A stretch of DNA of 64,000 nucleotides, taken from NCBI GenBank assembly GCA_000727475.1, contig KL647288.1, forward strand, positions 4,335,604 to 4,399,603, read 5' to 3'. Position numbers and translations under genes: made by a program. Below, piece after piece: positions 47,211 to 57,899 of this stretch (within the stretch, counting starts at the first letter, position 1; every line of letters starts with the position of its first letter). Under the pieces are notes generated by a model, which was not told the DNA's origin, searched no databases, and worked only from the letters and a program-made list of their open reading frames with translations. This stretch comes from Sarcocystis neurona (taxonomy: Eukaryota; Apicomplexa; Conoidasida; Eucoccidiorida; Sarcocystidae).

Positions 47211-50200
47211 GTCGAGAACGTAACTGCAGGAAACATATGCGACGACTTGCTTCCTTAAAAAAGGAAGAAAGAAAAAGGGTCAAATCCCTTCGAAAGAGAA
47301 GCATGAAAATGGGACCGAACGTTTGAGCACGGGTAAAAGTAACTCGCCAAAAATCCCTGTGGTGCCGGATGAAATTCAAATGAAGCAACACGAGGTATTC
47401 ACAGGAGTCACTCTGCGGGGCAACAGTGCACGCCTACGCAGAAATAGACAGCCACACAGACAAAAACACAGACAGAGAATATGGACGCACACAGAGCTCA
47501 GAGGGACACCTTCGGCGCACGCACGCACTGATACATCCGGACTTGGGTTTACTTATATATGCATATACGACACGGAGACAAGTAGGAAAGCCGTGTGGCC
47601 TGTGTGTGTCTCCCTCTAAATATGTTTATGGCTATACAATGCATGAACTGCTGATTATGGTTCAGCGCTCCTTCACTTGGGGGACGTGCGCGAGTCGGCA
47701 CAAGTCCGTGTGCGTGTGCTTGTGGATCTCAGTTCAGCTGTACGTACAGTGCACGGTTTCTGGGAAGGTGCACAGCGCTTGGGACATGTTGTTATGTGGA
47801 GGAAAGCGTTACTGTCGCCCTGCCACACCCTTTGCGGTTACGTACATTCACACACGTGCACGCATATTCAAGAGCACATATACACATATTTACATACACG
47901 CATTAGCCGCATGCAGTGCTCCGTTTGTGTCAGAGTGCAGTTACTCGAAAGGTGGCGCCGTCGATTGCGTGTGCCGTCTCAAACTCTTCACTAATACACA
48001 GCGGCATTCCAGTCGGAACATGTTGTACTAGCTTGACAGGGTGTAGCAGTGTTTTTGCGCTCTGTCGACCCGCGTTTCTTCCTTTTCTTGCAGTGCGTTT
48101 CCCCGTATTGGCCTGCAGGAATTGTTCTTCCGACGAAACACTCCGCATTAGTATTGTGGTCGTTGTTCCGCCACTGCACTAGGTAATACCAGAAAACATC
48201 TCACCCCAGCTGTTCTCTTATGTCGTCGCCCTGCGGCACGCGTCGGAGCGGGATACAAGGGCCTTGACAATGTATCTATACTTGTTCACCAGTGGAGCGC
48301 ACACGAGTTGTCTCTCCGTGCGTCCACATCTATGCAGGTCTTCAATGGGCGTGGACGCGTAAACTTTGTTTCAGGCCCGTTTTTTCAAACAGACGTGCAA
48401 ACGCACGTATGCGTGTGTATGCATATGTATTCGTTTTATCCTAGGGAAATGTGATACACATATGTATATTGATATATGATTACGGAACGAGGGCCGCTGC
48501 TCATCAGCTGGCCGTGAGGTCGCGCGCAGGTACACGTATACGTTAACGAATGAGAGACAAACTTTTGACGCACCAACGCCAGTACGCTTGTACGACAGCG
48601 TACGCGAGAGTCATTTTTGGTAAGGGGATTATGCTCTCCATAGGTTTACCAGGTTAACGCATGCTCCGTCTTCTAACAAAGCCACGACCTGACAGTGCGC
48701 CCGTGTGTACATTGCAGCAAGGTTTTACGCACAGACTCTAGTCCTAAAGAGCGAAGAAGAGGAAGTTGAGGCCTCTTGTTTTCAGATACGTAACACATAT
48801 ACAATTGGGCCGCTCGGTTTGCCATACGCCACCGGGAAGGTAATGCTTCGTTTACTTATATAGTATGCAGCCCAAACACTGAAACGGCACGTTTTCCTTT
48901 TACTCGGCCACATATGAAACATGTAACTGGATACTGTGGGTCGCGTGTATGCAATCCTGAGTTGCTGGTGTACATTCCACAGCCACAGCCCGCTTCTTTC
49001 TGGCGTTCGAGAGCTTGTTAGAACGCACGCTGTACTCTTCTAAATACACTGCCACTCGACGGGTTGTGCCCAAGCGACATAACGCATGTTGGTTTGTTCA
49101 GAAAAAAGACAGGCGGGAGTGCCCACTTCCTGCAGAGACAGGCACACCCGCGCTTTGCACACGACGCTTTACGTTGCTCAGGACTCAGTTTTGGATTCCG
49201 TGAAGTTCTAAATGGCGACCGTATCAGGCAGCGTACCATGAAGTAACGTAGCATTCTCTAGCCTACTTTGAAGCGAACGCAAGCAAAAGATTCCCCTAGA
49301 ATGCGAGTTTCATGCATTCCTCTCGACACACTTCTTCCTGGAAGAGATGCCACCTGGCCGGATGCGAACTGGACTCATCCCTGTAAAACTTCTGCTTGGG
49401 AGGACGCAGAATCTTTTGATCCCACAAATAATATTTCGCTCTGCTTAGTGCCGCGACGGAACACGTGCCACGCTACAAAAACGGCATGGAAATGCCGCCT
49501 TTTGCGGGCTGTCAGGAAAACACAACAACACTGTTACCACGAACGCAAAATAGACATTTCCGGGTCTGACACCGTCCAGAAGAACACTGTGCAGATACCA
49601 GTCGTCATGCTGTAACGAAGAAAGGTGACGTGCTGTGTGAAGGACACTCACAGTGAATACGACCGGTGGGAGTCTGTGTGTACTTCAGATTCCCTGCCAG
49701 ATCCACAAAATGGGTACCCCCTACCATGGCACAGCTCCGACCTCAGCACAGCATACAGGTGTGCTGACGCAGAATCAAGTACACTATAACTGCAACTGCA
49801 GGCGACGGAAAAAATTTTGCTGGTGCGGACTAGTACCTAAGTAGCGTGTCCGTGAATTTGTTTGTATTCACTGATTGTGAAGATACATATTTGCGTAACA
49901 ATCCTGCATACGTACGTGCACACGCGCGTAAAGGCAGCTACGTATTGCGTCCTTTCCTGAGTCTTCTATGCTTTCGTTTTAGTCCTGCAGAACACTATTA
50001 GCTATCCTTCCAATCACCGCTCAACTGTGACGGTCAGAGGACGATAAACTTCGCTGGGGAGATTGCTGTAGCGTTGGTGACTGATCCGTCAGTACTTACC
50101 CAAAGAGAAAACGTTGTCTCCACGAGCTGTCTGACTGGTTGAATCACATCAAAGGCGTACAACCTTCACGGCAGCATAGTTGGCATATTTAGAACAATTA

Positions 50201-51443
50201 TACACGGAGGCCTTTCTAGTAGATTACTGGCAGCTCCTTTTTTGTTCTCATTCCTCCAGGCGGGACATGGACTCATCATTCCCAGTACTAGTTTCAAATT
50301 AATTAGCCGTTCACTAAATTGTGTGTCAGTGATCAGCACTAGTTTCAAATTAATTAGCCGTTCACTAAATTGTGTGTCAGTGATCATTCGCACGGATTGT
50401 TCACCCCGTCTTCTCGTACCGCAGGATGGACGTTGTTCAGAAACGTTCGTCAGTCACGCTTTCACGGTGCTCAGTCTCCACTCGAGGCTCTACAGTAGCC
50501 AGCCAAGTGAAGATATTACACGTGTGTCGACCAAACTGTGCGCCTCTTCACGGGGTCAGCTGTTGACCACCTTCTCACCCAGACGCGTTATGCCTGCACG
50601 TATTTATCACAACATACCCATCTGTCCGGTTTCGACGGAGGACACTCTCTCCTGAGATTGTTCGTGCACAAAATACCCCAAGTGCCAAAGTGAAGCTGGA
50701 CAAGAAAATAGCGTCGGTATTTCAGACACCGATTCTGAGGAACCTCTACAAGCGTTAGCCCGATGTAGATCTCCTCGTCAAGTCTCGTCCAAGGAGGTCT
50801 TACTCTTGCCCCGACATTGCATCCTTTTGTGTCCCAAACACTATCGTTTCCATATCTTGGCATTACAGGCCAGGTAGTCGGGTTTGTCGTATTCAGGATG
50901 GTAGAGTGATTTTCTCTTAGCAGAGACGTAACTTCGGCGGCCAGCATGGGGCCGGAGTACTGCATGTAGACAAGCGCCTGAAATGCGCATGCAGAAAGGT
51001 AATCGAGTTGTACGTTGCCCACTGCATTGACAGCACTTTTCGTTGTCCATCCCCTCTATTCCTTTACAGGTGAGATGAAATGAGTGAGAGCTGGGCCTCG
51101 AATACGTCACAGACAGTAGTCGGGAGCAGCCCCCGCGTGGGCCGCTGCGGCCCGGTGGTGGGCTGAGTGGCAGAAAATCGAGCTACCTGGTGGGTGAGTC
51201 ACGGCGGCGCGCGCCCAAAAATATGCGTAATCCCGTACGGTGTCTTACAAAAGGCGCACTCTCTATGTTCGTTACGAGATTGTGTGCACACTCAAATAGA
51301 CAGTCCCCATGAGTCTCGGTATGCATTCACAATACGCAGAGGTATGCGCAATGAAGACTTAATTATAGGAATTGTTAGACAATTTCCCCAGTCCTTCACG
51401 ATGCCTCTCGACCTAAAACAGTCTTTACGATATATCTGACGAA
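47211..51443. other. intergenic stretch, repeat-poor after about 48,000
   Basis: It begins with A-rich DNA just past the SPT2-like stop. Scattered short frames follow (for example 49,268-49,615, 115 residues) with no recognised domain. One perfect two-copy tandem duplication lies at 50,287-50,386. The promoter of the AP2 gene should be in the last kilobase, but no specific element was identified. Confidence 0.5.
50287..50386. repeat. 51-bp two-copy tandem duplication
   Basis: A unit beginning ACTAGTTTCAAATTAATTAG and ending in GTGTGTCAGTGATCA occurs at 50,287 and again at 50,338 with no visible mismatch in the shared part. The identity suggests a recent duplication. No coding frame is involved. 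Confidence 0.9.
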
Positions 51444-53060
51444 ATGGTTGTCAACCGCTGCAGAGAGGGCATGATCCCACCCTCCTGCATCTGGAGTACT
51501 ATCACAGAGGGCGGGCGGCTTCCCCGCTTGTCAAGCCAGTGTCTGAACATCCAGCGTACCCGTAGCTCAGGCAATGGGAAGACGTCAGCTTCTCACTCGC
51601 GCAGTCTGCGCTTACCAGAACTCCCCTATCTGCTTGGCGGTTGTGGAGAGGTTCTTCAACGGGCTTCTCTCCGACACCTTTCCTTGTTGACGAATGCTTT
51701 CTACTGGGGAGCACGGTCGCGGCGGCTGCAAATTGCGCATCAAACACCAGCATTTTACCTTCTGCATTTCCCTTCCGCCTCATTCTTTGCTGGAAACTAC
51801 GCGTCTTCGCTCGTACGAAAAAGAAGAGTTTGTACAACCGATTTTGAGGTTTACTCGGACAGCTCACAGTCATCAGAGGGTTCCTGCTTGACCACTTGGG
51901 AGCTGACACCCTACAGCGAAGGAGAAAAAGCGTGCGAAATTAATAGGATACAAGCCACCTTCAACGAAGAGGGCGCGACAAAAGCAGGTGTACTCTCACT
52001 CTCAAGCAGCGTCTCTTTTTTGCAGAAAAACCACGCAGTACTGATAGAGATGTGGACGTACAGGTGTCCGTCACTGCTGCCGTCAACGTGCAGAGCCGCG
52101 ATTAGAGAAAATTCGCTGCTGTCCCCAGGATTGATTTCTTCAAGGATTCTTATGTCGCACGGTACGAGTCCGCGACCACACGCCTGCTCTGCGTTGTGGA
52201 GGTATACGTCGTCCTCGCTGGTGAGAACGACTCTCCTCAACCTTCGGCGAAGTTTGTCATTGGCTGAGAGCTCCCTTGGCAGCTTCAAAGGGGAATGCTT
52301 GCATCACATGTGCGACATTCCGAAGGACTCGTCAGGGGCTAAACGTTCTGTTAACAGCTCACCAGTGATACCTTCGTCTTGCGACTGCGTGAAGGCGGTT
52401 TCGCAGGTATTCACGTCGCCCATATCGCAGCGTCGGTTCTTCGGAGGCAGGGCGGGGGGATTAAAACGGCGCAAGCCGAAGAAAGATCCTGGAGTTGTTA
52501 TTCAGACAGGTCTAGGGAGGCGTCAGGAATTCTTCTGGCCGGTAGAGGCCAGGCGAACGCGGGTTCCGCTATATCAGAACTCCCGCCCGAATCTTATCTT
52601 CGACCAGCGTTTCAAACGTTTCATGTGTATGTGGTATTCAAACGGGGTCCAAGTTTTCCGGCCGTTCTCCTGCAGAGGAAGAAAAGGCGGCAGAGGCAAA
52701 CACGGCGCACCCGAGGGGTTGGGCATAGGGAGGGGAAGTGGGACGTGGGAACGGGCGAGGGCAAAAGCTGTAGCCTTGTTAAAACAATTGCACGAGCAAG
52801 GGAAACTGAGGAATCCGGCGAAACCCGACATATGCAGGAGTGGTGTAAGAGGGGTGTACTTCGACTCTGAGGAGAAACTATGGGTAGCCACGTGGAACGA
52901 GCACGGTCTGCGCAGATTCAAAGCTTTCCCCACCATGGAAATGGGTTTCGATGCTGCGTACCAAGCAGCTGTGGCTGTGAGAAGGCAGAAACTGCTAGAG
53001 AATTTCATGTTCTGTATGCAGAGAAATCGTAGGAAATCTGGGAGATTACCGCTAAAATAA
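51444..53060 (+). CDS. ApiAP2-type transcription factor with two AP2 domains, intronless
   Basis: The single exon encodes 538 residues from ATG 51,444 to TAA. The clear AP2 domain (about residues 465-517) contains SGVRGVYFDSEEKLWVATW, then RRFKAFPTMEMGFDAAYQAA and RRQKLL: three strands followed by the amphipathic helix typical of AP2/ERF and ApiAP2 domains, which bind DNA. A second, divergent AP2-like unit lies just before it (about 374-455): NLIFDQRFKRFMCMWYSNG and FRPF form the sheet. A Gly/Arg/Lys-rich insert of about 25 residues follows, then WERARAKAVALLKQL as the helix. A basic patch (GGLKRRKPKK) near residue 348 could aid nuclear import. The first 340 residues are Ser-rich with no recognised domain. 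There are no homopolymer runs, unlike the SPT2-like protein. Target genes and life stage cannot be inferred. Confidence 0.85.
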   Translation: MVVNRCREGMIPPSCIWSTITEGGRLPRLSSQCLNIQRTRSSGNGKTSASHSRSLRLPELPYLLGGCGEVLQRASLRHLSLLTNAFYWGARSRRLQIAHQTPAFYLLHFPSASFFAGNYASSLVRKRRVCTTDFEVYSDSSQSSEGSCLTTWELTPYSEGEKACEINRIQATFNEEGATKAGVLSLSSSVSFLQKNHAVLIEMWTYRCPSLLPSTCRAAIRENSLLSPGLISSRILMSHGTSPRPHACSALWRYTSSSLVRTTLLNLRRSLSLAESSLGSFKGECLHHMCDIPKDSSGAKRSVNSSPVIPSSCDCVKAVSQVFTSPISQRRFFGGRAGGLKRRKPKKDPGVVIQTGLGRRQEFFWPVEARRTRVPLYQNSRPNLIFDQRFKRFMCMWYSNGVQVFRPFSCRGRKGGRGKHGAPEGLGIGRGSGTWERARAKAVALLKQLHEQGKLRNPAKPDICRSGVRGVYFDSEEKLWVATWNEHGLRRFKAFPTMEMGFDAAYQAAVAVRRQKLLENFMFCMQRNRRKSGRLPLK

Positions 53061-53207
53061 GCTGGTAAGATATGATTTTAAAAAATCATCTGCACTCGTG
53101 TGTCTGACCTCACGTGTTTCACGCCGTCCAAGCAAGAGTGACACAGGACTTTACCAGTGAAAATTCATTGCCCGGTGTTCTGCACTCGCACGCGTGTGCG
53201 TGTGACC

Positions 53208-53345
53208 GCTTGTGGAGGAAAGTTCGACGAATATCTACACAGACACACTGTAGAACTGCTGTGACGTATAGTGCGTGTAAGTGCTTGTGGAGGGAAGTTC
53301 GAAGACTATCTACACAGATGTACCTTAGAAATGCTGTTACATGTT
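53208..53345. repeat. 75-bp diverged two-copy tandem duplication
   Basis: GCTTGTGGAGG(A/G)AAGTTCGA followed by TATCTACACAGA occurs at 53,208 and again at 53,283. The duplicated segment starts about 150 bases past the AP2 stop codon. Confidence 0.8.
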
Positions 53346-56300
53346 GACTTCTAACTTTTTCAAATTTGTTAGTGCTGGACGATACTGGCGCAGAAGGACT
53401 TCTGGCGCATCGCGTTCAGTGATGTGAGCATGAGTTTGGTGTAGCTATGAAAAGATGTCTTAAAGTCTGTCTGGACTCGATAGCACGCGAGTCAGCTACT
53501 TTCACTCCCGTTCGTGCCAGCTCACGAGGTCGCACTAACTGTCTGCCTTGTCTCAAGTGCATCCGCAGTGCAAGGGTGTCCTGAAAACAAGGAATGTCAG
53601 ACTGGTGACGGAAGCCACACGACTCATCCTGAGCGTGCTAACAGCTTCGTTTTATTCGGAGAAACGACGCATTCTACAGTGGAAATCACCAACGGCTTCT
53701 GTATCCGTTCGCAGACACAAGCGGCAGTCCGAGTGTTTGTGGGCGAGTTATGAGGGAAGTAAACTTGGGTCTAACAGCCTCTACTCAATCTGCTAAGTGA
53801 AATAGACGGCGTTAAACATGGAAGTGAGGTCATGACCGCTAGAGTCGCTCGTGTTGTTAGTTCTGCAGGAGAGGCGCTGGGACAACGCGAGAAACGGCTA
53901 CGGCTGTTCGTGTGCAAAGAACACGATACTGGAAATGCGTTGAGGAGAACTGTATTGCTAGACGACACACCACGAGAGGTTTGCACGCTGCATTAGCCGC
54001 ACATGAAAGACAACAGTACGACTCCTTGCGAGAAATGAAAGATTGCAGCTATCAGACCACCTCTTATAAATTTGGGGGCTGGCACTACGGTCGCTTCATC
54101 GCTATAAGGGCGTTGTTATGCTTCTACGTCAAACACATAAAATGGGCTCTCCCATTTGAAAGCATTTGCGGATTGGTGCGTTGTTAGAAAAAACATAGAA
54201 GGATCAAGCATATGCTGATCTCGATGCGCAGGAAGAGGAAGAATCTTGCACGTCCTCATCCTTTCTCGCGTGTGGCTACACGTGTAGTAGCACACCCAGT
54301 TGATGTAGAGGACTGTAATTTGAGTCCGTGTCAGACGAAGTTCTTGATTAAATCGATAAGCGAACAGAAGCGCTACACCTCCACACGAAACTAAACGTTC
54401 TGCACGCCTTGCAGGATTTGCTCTACATCCTCTAGCAGGAAAAAATGGGTTTCAGAAAATAACCGGGAGACTCGTCCTTCGCTACGACGGGCAACGACGG
54501 GCCACGACGGGCCAGGGGGCCCGACAAAGATTGGAGTAGGCCTCCCTCCTGAAAAAGCGTTGAAGTTGCCGGGACGTACTCCCTATTCAAAATTTACCGC
54601 ATTGACTCTGGCCCGCTGTACACTATCGCCTCAACTTCTCGAAAGCCGAGCAACGTGTATTTCAGGAATGAACCGCACTGCGCACACTCTATGACAGAGA
54701 ACATCTGTCGCTTCTTCAGCCAAACGTGTACACGTTAAAAGCCCTTACGGAGCACGGGTGCGCAGTGTCGTCTACTCCTTAACGGTCTGGCTGTAAGTGG
54801 AATTGCTGAACCGGAGAGCGTTTGTTGCACGAAGGTCTACGCGTGTCCCTTTTCACCCACACACGATCGAAGGCATCCGGGGAAGTACTGATCAGGTGTC
54901 ATGACGAAGCAGTGGACGAGTACTTGACGGGCAAATCAGTCCAGAGAGGTGAAGCTACTCCGCGTTAGGGATAAGCATGCAGTCGCGTAGGACACGTGAT
55001 ACTTGCTGAACGACACTTTGTGAGAAGAAGATCTGTGCTTCGTGCGTATCGCAGCTATAGATACAGTCTCGGCCGCACTTCTCCGTCAGGAGAGTGCGCC
55101 ATTTCCAGATGAGACGCGAATATCAGCTTTACAGAAATATGGCCTCCACACATGTATACACATATATATACGTGTACGTCTACCTACCTACATTTCCGTC
55201 TACGTGTATCTGTCCTCCGCGACTGCACTGCATCCCGCGCTATTATCTTACTGTGTGCCGCCCACAACGAAGACATTAGTCTCTTTGGATTTTCGTGGCA
55301 AACTGCCTACCCACCTGTTATAGTCCGAATAACAGGTTCATACTCGCCTGCCGTGCTACAGAAGAAAACGAACATTGGCATTACCTGGAGAGCGATAAAT
55401 GCCTAGAGATAAACTTAAGCTGTGTGTATCATTTCCGGGATCTTTGCGGTGAAGCCGCTGTACTTCTACACTGTGGCACGTACAGTAGACTGTAGGAGAC
55501 AGCCACAGAAACTGACAGGTTGTGGGTCTATCGTTTTAAGCTGGAACAGAGCTGCTTCCGCCCCTATTGGCATCTATATATACGTATTTGTGTAGGCGTC
55601 AGCCAGTTACAGTCTCTACGTAAAATGCAACTTACTTATTTGTACTACGTAGAGGACATTGCCTCGTTCGTTATTGCCCCAATGCGCCTGTTTGGCTACG
55701 ACGAATCGCGTAGAAGTATTTTACATGTCTTCCGGTAAAGGTGAGTATTTTGCAGAAGTACATTGGTCAGAGTCTTGCAAAGGAATCTTTACATGAGTAC
55801 ACAACAACGCATACGCGGAGTCAAAGAAGCCAGTACCCGTCCTACAAGTGCACACTCACGTAAAATGGAGTCCGCACAAGTCTGCGCATGTGCCCGTCTG
55901 TCCAACGTGTGCGTGTACGTGTCACTAGCGGACGCAATCTTTACGCATCGGTGTGCCGCATGTGAGAATCTACCAGATTCGTAAAAACGTAGACGTCTGG
56001 ACATGCGTCAACATTGTTTATGCCCGATATACGTGTCGTCACTCGTGTCGCTGCTATTTCGCAGTCGCACTTCCTTGTTCAAGCGTTCCAGTGTTCATGT
56101 TTCCATTCGGAGTCGTCATATGAAACATGCGACATTCGATGCACTACAAACGTGCCGCTTTGCAGGCAACATCGCAGTGGTTATCAATTTGCTGTAGCAT
56201 ACACACGAGGTACACACATAACTGCGAGCGCATGTCCTGCATGGATACCGATGCGCACGTTCAGATCTACAGCGTCCGGCCTAGATACGAGTGCTCTACG

Positions 56301-56424
56301 TTTCAGCTATCAGCCACGTTAAACCTTTAGGAGCTTGTAGGTGGCTACGTGTCTCAGCAGACGACGGCTTTACTTTCCTTTTGTCTGTTCGTTCATTCCC
56401 ACGAGTTGCTGGTGCCTTCCCTTG

Positions 56425-56553
56425 GTATGTTGTGGCCGTCTGGTCAACCTGCGGACGAGTGGTTGCCCCCGCCTGTACGAACGTCAACAGTATGTTGTGG
56501 CCGCCTCATCATCCTGTGGACGAGTGCTTTTCCCCGCCTATACAAACGTCATG
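56425..56553. repeat. 65-bp diverged two-copy tandem duplication
   Basis: Two units beginning GTATGTTGTGGCCG, followed by GGACGAGTG and CCCCGCCT(G/A)TAC(G/A)AACGTCA, start at 56,425 and 56,490. Confidence 0.8.
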
Positions 56554-57075
56554 AGAGGCGAAAAACTTCCTCATAAGCACCCACTAAGAGGAAACGAAGA
56601 GTGTGTTACGGAGGACGAAATTTGTTTGCATGTGCTTACATAGGTACATTCCAGTGTAATTCCCTCTTTGTCGCATGTGTTCGCCTGCGGGCTAGGGAGG
56701 AGCGCGGCACCGCATTGGCGATTTAACACAGGATTTCTGATTTTTCAAGCGGACTTTTCATTTCTCCACCAGCCGGGTGGAAACTTGCGAATATCCTGGA
56801 AAGTTTGTCACACTTACTAGCAGTGAGCACGTGGACGATGCCCCTTTTTCCTCGTGTGCCTCTGTGTCCCTCCAGCCCAGGGCGAGCGACAGGAAGCGTC
56901 GCTACTCGTTTGTCTTCTGCAGTCAGCGAGCTCCCTCGCACACGCGACCGCGGCAATCGGCAAATTTTCTGTTTTTCGCGGTTCCTCTCTTTTCTGCTCC
57001 ATTCTCCCACTATTTCGCCCTCTCAATCTTCGCCGCAGTTGGTGTCGTCCCTCTCTTCCTCATACTCAATTCTCA

Positions 57076-57648
57076 ATGAAACCCGCCGGTGCGCCGCTTT
57101 CGTCGCCGTCCGAATTTTCTGCTCAAAAGTACGATTCCGTGGCTCGTCGTGTGTCACTCCGTCGACAGAGTTCTCCCGTAAAAGTCGACACTTTCCCGCT
57201 CAACAATATACACAAGTGTTCACCTCTCCTAATATGTTCTGTGCTTCGTGACGGCCCGCGTCACCCCTCATCGTCGCTGTACGTTCACCGACAGCTCGAC
57301 AGTCTCCAGAAACTACAGAATTTTTCTTTCCGACATTAAAGCCAGTTTTCCGTTCTGACATTCCAGGTGTGGATTCTTCAGGCCTGTCCCTTGCATTGTG
57401 TACTCTTGTGAGACAAAGGCGTACTTCCTTAGCTTCACCCTTTCCCGCAGGATGCATTGTTGCCAGCAGGCTTCCCGACCCCTACCTTTCCAGCGTTAGT
57501 AGTTCAAGCGTGTCGTGTGCTAACTCATATTATTCGTGTGCCCGCGCCTTCCCTCCTGGCAGGCAATGAGTGTTGTTTTATGAAGACGTCGTTTCACCGA
57601 ACAGTAGCTACCATACTTTACAAATATACCAGTGTTTTATTTTCCTGA
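57076..57648 (+). CDS. tentative small gene, one or two exons
   Basis: An ATG at 57,076 opens an 87-residue frame to TAA at 57,339, beginning MKPAGAPLSSPSEFSAQKYD and then RRVSLRRQSSP. Alternatively, a donor GTAAAA at 57,178 joins in phase to 57,451 (acceptor CTTTCCCGCAG). That exon continues with ALVVQACRVLTHIIRVP and stops at 57,648, giving about 99 residues. The second reading has better splice signals, but neither matches a family I recognise. The RRVSLRRQSS segment has the look of a basophilic kinase target, which is only a pattern. Confidence 0.3.
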
Positions 57649-57899
57649 TGCCTCCCTCCATCGTGGCAAACGTGAGCAACCTTCACCGGTTTTACTGCGC
57701 CACGAGAGTCTCATTCCAGATATGCACGGTTGTGCCGGTGTACGCAGACAGGAGTCTTTTCTCGGGAAGCGCTTCGTTCCCTCCGCTTCCGTGTGTTTTG
57801 TCCCGTTTCTACCTTATCTTCACTACCACACTTTCTCACTGTTTATATGAAGTTTACCGAATATTCTCCGCTGCCTTCGCTTCTCGGCTCACAACCACC

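Larger units (their letters stand above)
53061..57075. other. repeat-poor intergenic stretch, no recognised gene
   Basis: Only short open frames without recognisable domains. It contains diverged two-copy tandem duplications at 53,208-53,345 and 56,425-56,553, and a short triple repeat of ACGACGGGC near 54,483-54,514. One microsatellite-like patch lies near 55,150-55,180. Confidence 0.5.
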
